Origin: Clostridiaceae bacterium OM02-2AC
GTDB lineage: Bacteria > Bacillota_I > Bacilli_A > Erysipelotrichales > Erysipelotrichaceae
Length of the DNA: 64,000 bases
Assembly (NCBI GenBank): GCA_003481775.1
Contig: QULU01000004.1
Location: forward strand, 1-64,000
Reading direction: 5' to 3'
Positions 7,941 through 15,493 of this stretch are shown here, one piece after another. Positions within the stretch are counted from its first letter, which is position 1; every line of letters starts with the position of its first letter. The notes under the pieces are model-generated. The model did not search any database. It was not told the DNA's origin and saw only the letters and a list, made by a program, of their open reading frames with translations. Position numbers and translations under genes: made by a program.

Positions 7941-8852
7941 TTATACAGGAATTACCCATATTTCCATATAATTAATCTCTGCATTTCCTTTGTAATATTT
8001 TTCTGCCATGAATGGCTTTGTAACCAATTTATGATTTGGAAGCCATGTTTCAAACAGATACTTATTTGCTTGATTTAAAGCAGTAGTAACAAGTTCTTCA
8101 AAAGATTCTGCCTCAATTCTGCATACAATATACTCACCTGCTGGTAATGTATGTTGTACCATATTTTTAGGACATACATCTGTTGATGAAACCATACCTC
8201 CTGCAAAGTAAAGGAATGTTCCTTTATCTGGACTTGCTAAGTGAGATACACCAAGTTCAATATCATTGTTAAAAATGGCATTTTCGGTTTGCAGTTTCTT
8301 TGCATGGAATTCGCGCCATAGCTGACCTGGAACATCAATTCCTGTACTTTCTCCAGCAGGAATTTGTTCAGCAATATTTACTGTTTTTTCAAAACCAAAA
8401 TATATTTCCTTTGTTCTTAATGTTTTTCTTTGAATTTCCAAAACAATATTCCCTATAATCAATGGAACATTCTCATCAATCATAACATAATGAGAAGAAA
8501 GTTCTGGCTTGTCAAATGTATTTAACATAGGAACACTCTTTCTGTATTCATCGGGAGTAATATGATAAACTTCTTTAAATGCTCTGGTGAAATTAGAGTG
8601 GTCAGAAAATCCATATTTTAAAGCTATATCTAATATCCTTTCCTCTGAATTATTCAATTCTGTTATCACCATTGCTAAACGGCGAAGTTTGATATACTCT
8701 TGAACTGATTTCTTAACTAACTTTTTAAACAAGCGTTGGTAATAAAATGTAGAAAGACAGGCAATTTCCGCCAGTTTCTCTGTTTCGATTTTCTCACTTA
8801 AATGTTGTTCAATATAGTTTAATGACATTTCAATATTTTCATATGCGTACAT
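7941..8852 (-). CDS. AraC-family regulator with GyrI-like effector domain
   Basis: A 303-residue regulator of Rob-like design. Two AraC helix-turn-helix units occupy about residues 8-105 (LAEIACLSTFYYQRLFKKLV, then ILDIALKYGFSDHSNFTRAF), and about 135-303 form a GyrI/BmrR-like small-molecule binding domain. Such proteins usually sense lipophilic drugs or metabolites and activate efflux or detoxification genes. AAGGAGG precedes the ATG at a good distance. It is the first of two GyrI-domain regulators in this cargo, the other being the MerR protein at 10241-11056. Confidence 0.92.
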   Translation of the reverse strand: MYAYENIEMSLNYIEQHLSEKIETEKLAEIACLSTFYYQRLFKKLVKKSVQEYIKLRRLAMVITELNNSEERILDIALKYGFSDHSNFTRAFKEVYHITPDEYRKSVPMLNTFDKPELSSHYVMIDENVPLIIGNIVLEIQRKTLRTKEIYFGFEKTVNIAEQIPAGESTGIDVPGQLWREFHAKKLQTENAIFNNDIELGVSHLASPDKGTFLYFAGGMVSSTDVCPKNMVQHTLPAGEYIVCRIEAESFEELVTTALNQANKYLFETWLPNHKLVTKPFMAEKYYKGNAEINYMEIWVIPV

Positions 8853-9000
8853 ATCAGTACCTCCTTGTATAATTTATAATCAAAGTATACATGAAAATTT
8901 TTTGTATAGCTTGTCGCACAATGCCATTATCTTATAAGAAATCAAAAGATATAAAAAAACAATTTTGTCTATATGGCAACTTTTATTTCTTTGGTACTTT

Positions 9001-9114
9001 TTAATGAGCCATATCTAATAAATTCATCAAATATCTTTTAATGCTTTTCGTATCATAGACCTTTGAAACTGTATTGTTCATTGCTTCGTCAATCGTCGCT
9101 TCAATATTAGCCAT
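9001..9114 (-). CDS. Possible 37-residue protein downstream of the GNAT gene
   Basis: The frame MANIEATIDEAMNN... ends LMNLLDMAH and starts just after the acetyltransferase stop. It is amphipathic and could be a genuine small protein or the tail of a lost gene. There is no clear ribosome site beyond coupling to the upstream stop. Function unknown. Confidence 0.25.
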   Translation of the reverse strand: MANIEATIDEAMNNTVSKVYDTKSIKRYLMNLLDMAH

Positions 9115-9118
9115 AACA

Positions 9119-9670
9119 TCAGCTAGTGCTATAATCAGATTTCAAAATCCCATATAGATAATAGTCGCAATAGGTATTTACCATTTTCCCCTCACGAATA
9201 TGTCCTTCCCTTTGAAAACCTACTTTCTCTAATGTTTTATAAGAAGCATGATTTAATATATGCACATCTGTCCATATTTTTTGTAATTCTGTTTTTGAAA
9301 AACAAAATTCAATTACGCTTTTCAACACTTCACTCATTAGTCCATTACCTTGATATTGCTTAGAAAGTCTGAAAGCCACTTTTGCCATTCGATTATTTTC
9401 AATAAGATATATCCATATCTCACCAATAACTTTGCTATCTTGTTTATGGACAATACCCCAATGAAAACTTTTAGTAGATTTTTTTGACTTATCAAAGAGT
9501 AATTCTGGATTTTTTTCGCTTTTTGAGGGACGCTTGCCCCAATACTCGTATAAAGAAATATCACTAATCCATTCTTTCAAATCATCAATATCGCTTTTAT
9601 TCATTGTTCTTAAAATAAGATGTTCTGTTTCAATTACTGGTTTTTCAAAAATGTAATCCTGCAAACTCAT
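9119..9670 (-). CDS. GNAT-family N-acetyltransferase (RimJ/RimL type)
   Basis: A 183-residue acetyltransferase. It opens with the RimJ/RimL pattern ETEHLILRTMNKSDIDDL, has the acetyl-CoA loop as QYQGNGLMSEVL (about residues 112-123) and the late block HILNHASYKTLEKVGFQREG. Substrates in this subfamily include protein N-termini, amino acids and some antibiotics, and none can be named here. AAGGAG precedes the ATG. It starts 13 bp after trmO, so the pair forms an operon that appears to be driven by the MerR-type promoter at 10194-10224. Confidence 0.9.
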   Translation of the reverse strand: MSLQDYIFEKPVIETEHLILRTMNKSDIDDLKEWISDISLYEYWGKRPSKSEKNPELLFDKSKKSTKSFHWGIVHKQDSKVIGEIWIYLIENNRMAKVAFRLSKQYQGNGLMSEVLKSVIEFCFSKTELQKIWTDVHILNHASYKTLEKVGFQREGHIREGKMVNTYCDYYLYGILKSDYSTS

Positions 9671-9683
9671 GGTTCATCACTCC

Positions 9684-10160
9684 TTAAAAATTAAATTCGT
9701 TTTCCCATGCAAAAGAAGCAGATTCTTCTAAGCTGTGAGGCCAATGACTACACCAATCTGGAACTTGCGGATTTTCCACTCTATCCAAACTCGGCGTGTA
9801 TGGTTTAATATCCAAGATAGGCGTTTTATCATTAGCGTCAATATAAGCAATTTGTATCAGCCCACTCATATAATCAATATTGATAATTTCTACTGCTGAT
9901 AAAGCAATCGGATTTGGGCGTACCGGCGACCTTGTTGCAAAAATCCCCATTTTCTCTGGAGCTTTTTTATAAGGTTGGTCTGTTTCCAATACGCTTCTAA
10001 AATCCGCATTGTCAAAATCGCTGAACCACCATAAAACATTGATATGACTGAATCCGTCTAATTCCTTTAATGCTAGAATATATGGTGCTTCTAGTTGAAT
10101 GAAAGCACCTTTTTCATTGTTGTAGATAGTACCTATTGAATTTACTTTATAAGTTGTCAT
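9684..10160 (-). CDS. TrmO/TsaA-like tRNA m6t6A37 methyltransferase
   Basis: A 158-residue protein of the TrmO (YaeB/TsaA) beta-barrel family, which N6-methylates threonylcarbamoyladenosine 37 in tRNA using AdoMet. Diagnostic segments are FSHINVLWWF, the AdoMet-site loop FATRSPVRPNPIALS (about residues 73-87) and IKPYTPSLD. It has the core domain and lacks the C-terminal extension of E. coli TrmO, as many Gram-positive members do. A ribosome site GGAGG is eight bases upstream. A tRNA modifier beside an acetyltransferase under a MerR/GyrI regulator suggests translation-related stress or drug tolerance, which is an inference. Confidence 0.88.
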   Translation of the reverse strand: MTTYKVNSIGTIYNNEKGAFIQLEAPYILALKELDGFSHINVLWWFSDFDNADFRSVLETDQPYKKAPEKMGIFATRSPVRPNPIALSAVEIINIDYMSGLIQIAYIDANDKTPILDIKPYTPSLDRVENPQVPDWCSHWPHSLEESASFAWENEFNF

Positions 10161-10193
10161 TATATTTTCCTCCGTTTTCTTCTTGATAAATAA

Positions 10194-10224
10194 ACGATAA
10201 ACCTTAACACCATGTTAAAGTCAA
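10194..10224 (-). promoter_or_regulatory. MerR-type promoter and operator for trmO-GNAT
   Basis: On the minus strand TTGACT and TATCGT are 19 bp apart, the over-long spacing that MerR regulators correct by untwisting DNA. The spacer contains the dyad CTTTAACA-TGG-TGTTAAGG with one mismatch. It lies between the MerR gene's stop and trmO, 35-65 bp upstream of the trmO start. Confidence 0.75.
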
Positions 10225-10240
10225 GGCAGATTATCATTTT

Positions 10241-11056
10241 TTACAAGAGATTTTCTAAAGGAATTTGGATTTCTGTTAGATAGTTCTCTGGATTTTTCTC
10301 GTTCCACGGTCCACGATGAACTATTTGACGGCTTGAACCTTTCATCTTATATTGACTGTTTTCTTGAAGCCATTTTGCAAATGAACGATAAGCATAAGAA
10401 ATATTAGAAAAATCTCCATATACCATAGTACAAGCCATCATAGAAACTGGTTCGGTAAATCGAAACTTAAAATCACCTGTAGCTTTTCCTATTTTATTTA
10501 CAATGGCACATAATTCTACATCAACATCTTTTTCTTTATATTCTTCATTGTGATATATTGAGAATGTTTCATCAGAAATATTTATTTTATTTTCTTTAGC
10601 AAAAGCAGAGAGTTCTTTCCAGAGTTCGCCCTCATAATAATAATTTGGTATTTCTTTTCTTAAAGATAAAACGCAATAACTCGGTATCTCTTTTATGGTT
10701 ATGTTAAAATACAATTCACTTTTGCCATGTAACACTTCTTTTTTAGCAATCTCAATTTTCTTTAGTTTTTCTTGTTCTTTTTGTATATTATCCATAATTT
10801 CAACAGACTTTTTATCAAGCTGTTCTATAATGGCATTATTACTGCAATTGAGGGCTAATGCAATTTCAGCGACATTGAAGCCACTATCACGTAAATATAT
10901 AATTCTATTTAAAGTTGAGATTTGTTCTGCTGAATACATACGATATCCAGTTAATGAATCAACTTTAGCAGGTTTTAACAAACCCATTTCATCATAATAA
11001 CGCAACATACGAGTAGAAACTTGTGTCAATTTTGAAAACTCACCAATTTTGAACAT
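10241..11056 (-). CDS. MerR-family regulator with GyrI-like effector domain
   Basis: A 271-residue BmrR-like regulator. The MerR winged helix starts at residue 1 (MFKIGEFSKLTQVSTRMLRY) with LYRMYS-type wing at SLTGYRMYS; a coiled coil covers about residues 75-115, and about 120-271 form a GyrI-like ligand domain. MerR proteins of this kind activate adjacent genes upon binding hydrophobic compounds. The next genes downstream (trmO, GNAT) are preceded by a textbook 19-bp spacer promoter, so they are the probable targets. It has its own 17-bp-spacer promoter. Confidence 0.92.
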   Translation of the reverse strand: MFKIGEFSKLTQVSTRMLRYYDEMGLLKPAKVDSLTGYRMYSAEQISTLNRIIYLRDSGFNVAEIALALNCSNNAIIEQLDKKSVEIMDNIQKEQEKLKKIEIAKKEVLHGKSELYFNITIKEIPSYCVLSLRKEIPNYYYEGELWKELSAFAKENKINISDETFSIYHNEEYKEKDVDVELCAIVNKIGKATGDFKFRFTEPVSMMACTMVYGDFSNISYAYRSFAKWLQENSQYKMKGSSRQIVHRGPWNEKNPENYLTEIQIPLENLL

Positions 11057-11080
11057 TTTATCCCTCCATTCATGTACCTA

Positions 11081-11109
11081 ATTATAATTATTGTTAATTT
11101 ATACTTCAA
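11081..11109 (-). promoter_or_regulatory. Promoter of the MerR/GyrI gene
   Basis: TTGAAG and TATAAT separated by 17 bp on the minus strand, 25-53 bp upstream of the MerR start and just after a terminator that isolates it from the tcpC remnant. Confidence 0.6.
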
Positions 11110-11112
11110 TAT

Positions 11113-11150
11113 AAAAAGGGCTTGCACACCATAATTATGATACAAGCCCC
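11113..11150 (-). terminator. Terminator behind the tcpC remnant
   Basis: GGGCTTG (11118-11124) and CAAGCCC (11143-11149) form a stem followed on the minus strand by five T. It ends transcription coming from the broken tcpC copy. Confidence 0.7.
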
Positions 11151-11158
11151 TTTCCATG

Positions 11159-11882
11159 TTATCCTACAATCTTCCAGTTACTATCCTTATATAGTATAAG
11201 CTCATATTGTGATACTTGTGTTGCCTTTGTCTGATTATCAAGGAATTTTACAAACACCTTGACTTTCACATTGTCCCCGTCCTTAGTAAAGATAGGGTTT
11301 ACCAATTCAGAATAAAGGTAGTCCCTGCCGATAGGTTCAAGCACATTGCCAGCTACATAGTAGGCAAGTTCTTTTTCTGTCGCTGTTGGGTACAGCTTAA
11401 AGAATGTTTCCAAAAAGGCGGTAGCGTCATTGACAGTATCTGCGTCCACGCTTGCGTCTGCTTCTGATGTCTTTGGTTCAAAGTCTGATTTTTCGATTGC
11501 TGGTGCAAGAGTAAGGTTCTGAACGATTACCATATCCCCGTCAGCGTCCACATGGACTTTTACGGTATAGGTTGCCTTGACCGCTGTTGTCTGTTCTCTC
11601 TCTTTTATCTGCTGATCTACTTCGTAGGTAGCAGATAAAGTGTCCGTTCCCGACTGCTCGATATTCCACACAATCACATCTGTAACCGCAGAGCTGGTCG
11701 GTATATCCGTTCTGATAGTATCTACATTCAAGTCCTACAACTCCTTTGTCAGATAACCGCTGATTGCCTGCGTCCTTGCTTCAATAGCTTCGTTGCTGTT
11801 GCTCCATGTGTAATAGGACTTCTCAAAGTTCTTCACGAAATTTTCAATCCCGTTGGTATCGTTTAATCGTAACTGTATAGTT
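11159..11882 (-). pseudogene. Truncated second copy of tcpC
   Basis: Nearly the same DNA as 13567-14290, the last four fifths of the intact tcpC. The frame from 11731 to 11159 encodes 190 residues ending SNWKIVG, as in the intact protein. Just upstream, a CAG codon of the intact copy is TAG here, and beyond about 11882 the similarity stops abruptly, so the membrane anchor and start are missing. It cannot make a working TcpC. Together with the intact copy it brackets the DUF4865-LysR pair, pointing to cargo acquisition by recombination within tcpC. Confidence 0.85.
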
Positions 11883-12027
11883 TGTCAGCCTTGTGTATTC
11901 ATGCCTTTTAGAAGTAATGTTTAAATTTAATCCCAACCTATCACATAGCTTTTTAGTAGATATAGCCCCATAGCCAGTTGCATTTGTTTTTTTGCATATT
12001 TAAGTATTCAATATTTCAAAACATATT

Positions 12028-12552
12028 TTATTGTGACAAATGCAAAATTGAATAAATTTTTCCAATATTTTTTTTAATAGGTCTATCTTTATAGAAATAG
12101 TATTCTACATATTTCCATTTGTCTGGATTGTATATTAACACTTTACTTGTACAGTCATCTTTCTCCAATGAAAAATTTATAGCTTTCATTTGTTTCATTG
12201 GCGTAATTTCATGTTCAATTTCAAGAGCAAACTTTGACAGATTAAAGTCTTTTCCCAAACAACATGTTATTGGAATACCTATATTTATTTTTTGCCAACC
12301 GAATGAACTTAAAATATTATCATAGTAACCATCAAAAATGAATTTGTTCATGCCATCATTATTCTGCCATACATATAGTGGAGAATACTCATTACAACTC
12401 TTTGAAGAATCTCTTTTTTCAGATATGAGATATGCTTTAAATATTAAATCTTGAAAGCCATCCGTTCTATGTCCATTATCAGCTACTCGCTGTCTAATCA
12501 CGTTCATGTCGTAGTTATCTGGTAGTGAAATCTTATATTGCATAGCAATCAT
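12028..12552 (-). CDS. DUF4865 family protein
   Basis: A 174-residue protein of the DUF4865 family (start MIAMQYKISLPDNYDM; SPLYVWQNNDGMNKFIFDGY and FGWQKINIGIP in the middle). Members are typically encoded divergently from a LysR regulator, exactly as here; the biochemical function is unknown, though the fold of related proteins suggests a small enzyme or ligand-binding barrel. TAGGAGG precedes the start. The gene pair sits between the two tcpC copies and is more AT-rich than the conjugation genes, consistent with separate acquisition. Confidence 0.75.
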   Translation of the reverse strand: MIAMQYKISLPDNYDMNVIRQRVADNGHRTDGFQDLIFKAYLISEKRDSSKSCNEYSPLYVWQNNDGMNKFIFDGYYDNILSSFGWQKINIGIPITCCLGKDFNLSKFALEIEHEITPMKQMKAINFSLEKDDCTSKVLIYNPDKWKYVEYYFYKDRPIKKNIGKIYSILHLSQ

Positions 12553-12674
12553 TATTTTTTCCTCCTATCTATCCTGCTTCAAATTTCAATTTAATTATAC
12601 ATATTAGTTCGTTATGTGTATAATAGTTGTAAATGATGATAGATATCATTTTAAATAATACTGGAGGTGCTATT

Positions 12675-13526
12675 ATGGAAAGTCTGGAACTTAGAATATT
12701 TAGGGAAGTTGCTTATACAAAATCAATATCGAAAACTGCGGAAAATATGGGGTATGTTCAATCTAATATAACTGCACATATCAAAAAACTGGAAGGTGAA
12801 TTAAACACGACACTATTCATTCGCCATAGCAAAGGCGTAACCCTCACAAAAGATGGAGAAAAATTACTGTATCAAGCAGAAAAGATAATCTCTTTACTCG
12901 ATAAGACCTTACAATCTTTTCAGAACAATCCTAAAACTTTAAAAATTGGCACAACGCAGACAATAGCTGGTTATTTATTGCCCAAATGTATCATTGAATA
13001 TCAAAAACAGTTTCCAAATGTGTCATTGTCAGTTTCCACACTAAATCAAGACGACTTAGACCAGAGCCTATCTAATGGACTATTAGATTGTATAATCACT
13101 AACAGTACCCACAATATTACACAAGGTAAGCAGGTTTTGGAATTTCAAGAAAATTTAATGCTGGCAACTCCATGCTCCTGCAATTCCATAAATGATATCT
13201 TTGCATATCCAATTATCATAAATAATATCAAGTCCTGCCCCTACAGAGAAGCCCTTTTGGATTGGTGGAACTTACATCAATCGAAATCACCAATGATAAT
13301 TGAATTAGATACTGTAGAAGCAATTCTTAATACCGTTGCTATGGGCGGTGGAATATCATTATTACCAAAATATATTTTAGCAGATAAACAAAATATCAAT
13401 AGCTTCTATATTGAAGATTTGCAATATACATCAATTCATATGTGGATTGCTATGAATAAGCTTCCATCAGAATATTTTGCTTTAAAGGACATTCTAAAAA
13501 AACAATTTAAAATAGATAACAACTAA
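12675..13526 (+). CDS. LysR-family transcriptional regulator
   Basis: A 283-residue LysR regulator and one of only two plus-strand genes inside or at the edge of the ICE. The helix-turn-helix lies at about residues 18-37 (SKTAENMGYVQSNITAHIKK) and the periplasmic-binding-like effector domain from about 90. The start at 12675 has GGAGGT seven bases upstream; upstream codons in the frame lack a ribosome site. It is divergent from the DUF4865 gene across a 122-bp control region, the usual arrangement for a LysR protein and its target. A weak hairpin (AAGGCAG/CTGCCTT) follows its stop. Confidence 0.92.
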   Translation: MESLELRIFREVAYTKSISKTAENMGYVQSNITAHIKKLEGELNTTLFIRHSKGVTLTKDGEKLLYQAEKIISLLDKTLQSFQNNPKTLKIGTTQTIAGYLLPKCIIEYQKQFPNVSLSVSTLNQDDLDQSLSNGLLDCIITNSTHNITQGKQVLEFQENLMLATPCSCNSINDIFAYPIIINNIKSCPYREALLDWWNLHQSKSPMIIELDTVEAILNTVAMGGGISLLPKYILADKQNINSFYIEDLQYTSIHMWIAMNKLPSEYFALKDILKKQFKIDNN

Positions 13527-13566
13527 GGCAGATAACCACGGCATGGTATACCTGCCTTTTACTATG

Positions 13567-14469
13567 TTATCCTACAATCTTCCAGTTATTATCTTTATGT
13601 AGCACTAGCTCAAACTGCGATACCTGCGTTGCCTTTGTCTGATTATCAAGGAATTTCACAGCAACCTTGACTTTCACATTATCCCCGTCCTTTGTAAATA
13701 CTGGGTTTACCAATTCTGAATAAAGGTAGTCCCTGCCGATAGGTTCAAGCATATTCCCCGTTACATAGTAGGCAAGTTCCTTTTCTGTGGTTGTCGGGTA
13801 CAGCTTAAAAAATGTTTCCAGAAAAGCGGTAGCGTCATTCACAGTATCAGCGTCTACGCTTGCGTCTGCTTCTGGTGTCTTAGGCTCGTAGTCTGATTTT
13901 TCGATTGCTGGTGCAAGGGTAGGGTTATGAACGATTACCATATCCCCGTCAGCGTCCACATGGACTTTTACCGTATAGGTTGCCTTGACTGTTGTTGTCT
14001 GTTCTCCCTCTTTTATCTGCTGATCTACTTCGTAGGTAGCAGAAAAAGTGTCCGTTCCCGACTGTTCGATATTCCACACAATCACATCTGTAACTGTGGA
14101 ACTGGTCGGTATATCCGTTCTAATGGTATCAACATTCAAGTCCTGCAATTCCTTTGTCAGATAACCGCTGATTGCCTGCGTCCTTGCTTCAATCGCTTCT
14201 TTGCTGTTATTCCATGTGTAATAGGACTTCGCAAAGTTCTTCACGAAATTTTCAATACCGTTGGTATCGGTAAGTCTTAATTGTATGGTTTCTGTTTCAT
14301 GTACGGTGTGCATATCAATAGCGGTAAAATTCTTATACACCCCAAAGCTCACGCTTGCGATAAGCACCACCCACAACGCAATCACGGTTTTCTTATGTGT
14401 GCCTACCTTGACAGTACGCACCTTTTTTTCTTTGATATTTTCTGTCTGTTTCTTATTTTTCTTAAACAT
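13567..14469 (-). CDS. Conjugation protein TcpC/ORF13
   Basis: A 300-residue TcpC (VirB8-like) protein. A single membrane span is at about residues 28-45 (VIALWVVLIASVSFGVY); the rest is an extracytoplasmic pair of NTF2-like domains, ending with the conserved QFELVLHKDNNWKIVG. In the Tn916/ICEBs1 class it joins the membrane channel and positions the cell-wall hydrolase. It is the last conjugation gene of the long operon, 19 bp after the hydrolase gene. An incomplete second copy lies at 11159-11882. Confidence 0.92.
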   Translation of the reverse strand: MFKKNKKQTENIKEKKVRTVKVGTHKKTVIALWVVLIASVSFGVYKNFTAIDMHTVHETETIQLRLTDTNGIENFVKNFAKSYYTWNNSKEAIEARTQAISGYLTKELQDLNVDTIRTDIPTSSTVTDVIVWNIEQSGTDTFSATYEVDQQIKEGEQTTTVKATYTVKVHVDADGDMVIVHNPTLAPAIEKSDYEPKTPEADASVDADTVNDATAFLETFFKLYPTTTEKELAYYVTGNMLEPIGRDYLYSELVNPVFTKDGDNVKVKVAVKFLDNQTKATQVSQFELVLHKDNNWKIVG

Positions 14470-14488
14470 AGTTTCTAAGTCCTTTCTA

Positions 14489-15493
14489 TTATTTTACTCG
14501 TCCTGCACCGATTAAGTGCTGTAGCCAGTAACTACTATTCAAGTCTGCATATCCTATCGGGTCGCCAGCATGATACATTTTGTTATTTCCCACATAGATA
14601 CCAACGTGCGTTACATACGAACCAGCGTTATAGGTGGAATGGAAAAATACCAAGTCGCCAGCCTTTGCCTGCGATAAGGGGATATGCTGTGTTGCGTCAT
14701 ACTGCAAGTCGGCGGTTCTCGGTAAGGAAATATCAGCTTTCCCAAAGCACCATTGCACAAGTCCGCTACAATCAAAAGAAGTGCTGGGATTGCTACCGCC
14801 ATACACATATTTCCACCCTTGATATTTTAAGGCTTCATTCATGACCTTTTGTGCCAGTTCGCCCGATACCTGCGGAACAGTTAAATACTGATTGACTAAT
14901 TCCACATAAAATTGATTGCCGTAGCTGTACCGCCAGCCCCCGTTTTTCGCAACAGCTATCGGGTTGGTATAGGTTACTTTCTTTCCGCCCGATTTTTCAC
15001 GGGCGAAACTCTCTGCAAGATTGTATGTATGTTTCTTTCCTTTTTCCGCCACATATCCCACATAACCACCGCCATAGTTATAGGACTGTATCGCTACATT
15101 CAAATCGTCGATACCTTGATTTTTACAGGAAGAAAGCAGGGACGCAAAATACTTACACCCCTGCTTGATTGAGCTTTCCGTATCTAAAGAGTTGGGCGGT
15201 AAACCAAGACTTTCTGAACTCTGCATAACATCTTCTGCCGTACCGCCACTTTCTACTTGAATGATAGCCAGCAACACATTCACATACTCGGAAATACCGT
15301 ATTCTTTGGCGTACTTTTCCACCATAGGCTGATGTTTCAAGACTTCTGCGGATAAATTCATACCCGCAATGCCCGAAGAATAATTCATGTTATCATCATC
15401 GCTGTCTGCACTAATCAGCACCCCAAAGAACAGCACCACAGAAAAGAGGATAGGAAACAGACTGCCGATAATAGCGATATGTTTCAGTTTCAT
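14489..15493 (-). CDS. Bifunctional transglycosylase and NlpC/P60 peptidase (ORF14)
   Basis: A 334-residue cell-wall hydrolase like Tn916 ORF14. After an N-terminal signal anchor (about residues 7-28) comes a goose-type lysozyme-like domain with probable catalytic Glu81 (IIQVESGG), then an NlpC/P60 domain with Cys242 (FDCSGLVQW) and His296 (THVGIYVG). It opens peptidoglycan for the DNA transfer channel. Start overlaps the stop of the VirB6-like gene by four bases. All catalytic residues are present. Confidence 0.95.
   Translation of the reverse strand: MKLKHIAIIGSLFPILFSVVLFFGVLISADSDDDNMNYSSGIAGMNLSAEVLKHQPMVEKYAKEYGISEYVNVLLAIIQVESGGTAEDVMQSSESLGLPPNSLDTESSIKQGCKYFASLLSSCKNQGIDDLNVAIQSYNYGGGYVGYVAEKGKKHTYNLAESFAREKSGGKKVTYTNPIAVAKNGGWRYSYGNQFYVELVNQYLTVPQVSGELAQKVMNEALKYQGWKYVYGGSNPSTSFDCSGLVQWCFGKADISLPRTADLQYDATQHIPLSQAKAGDLVFFHSTYNAGSYVTHVGIYVGNNKMYHAGDPIGYADLNSSYWLQHLIGAGRVK

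Noticed and set aside
9337..9564. Alternative minus-strand frame within the GNAT gene
   Set aside because: It overlaps fully with a clear acetyltransferase and resembles nothing itself.
6795..14469. A tetracycline or other classical resistance gene in the usual Tn916 cargo position
   Set aside because: No ribosomal-protection protein, methylase or phosphotransferase is encoded; the cargo consists of regulators, GNAT, TrmO and DUF proteins.
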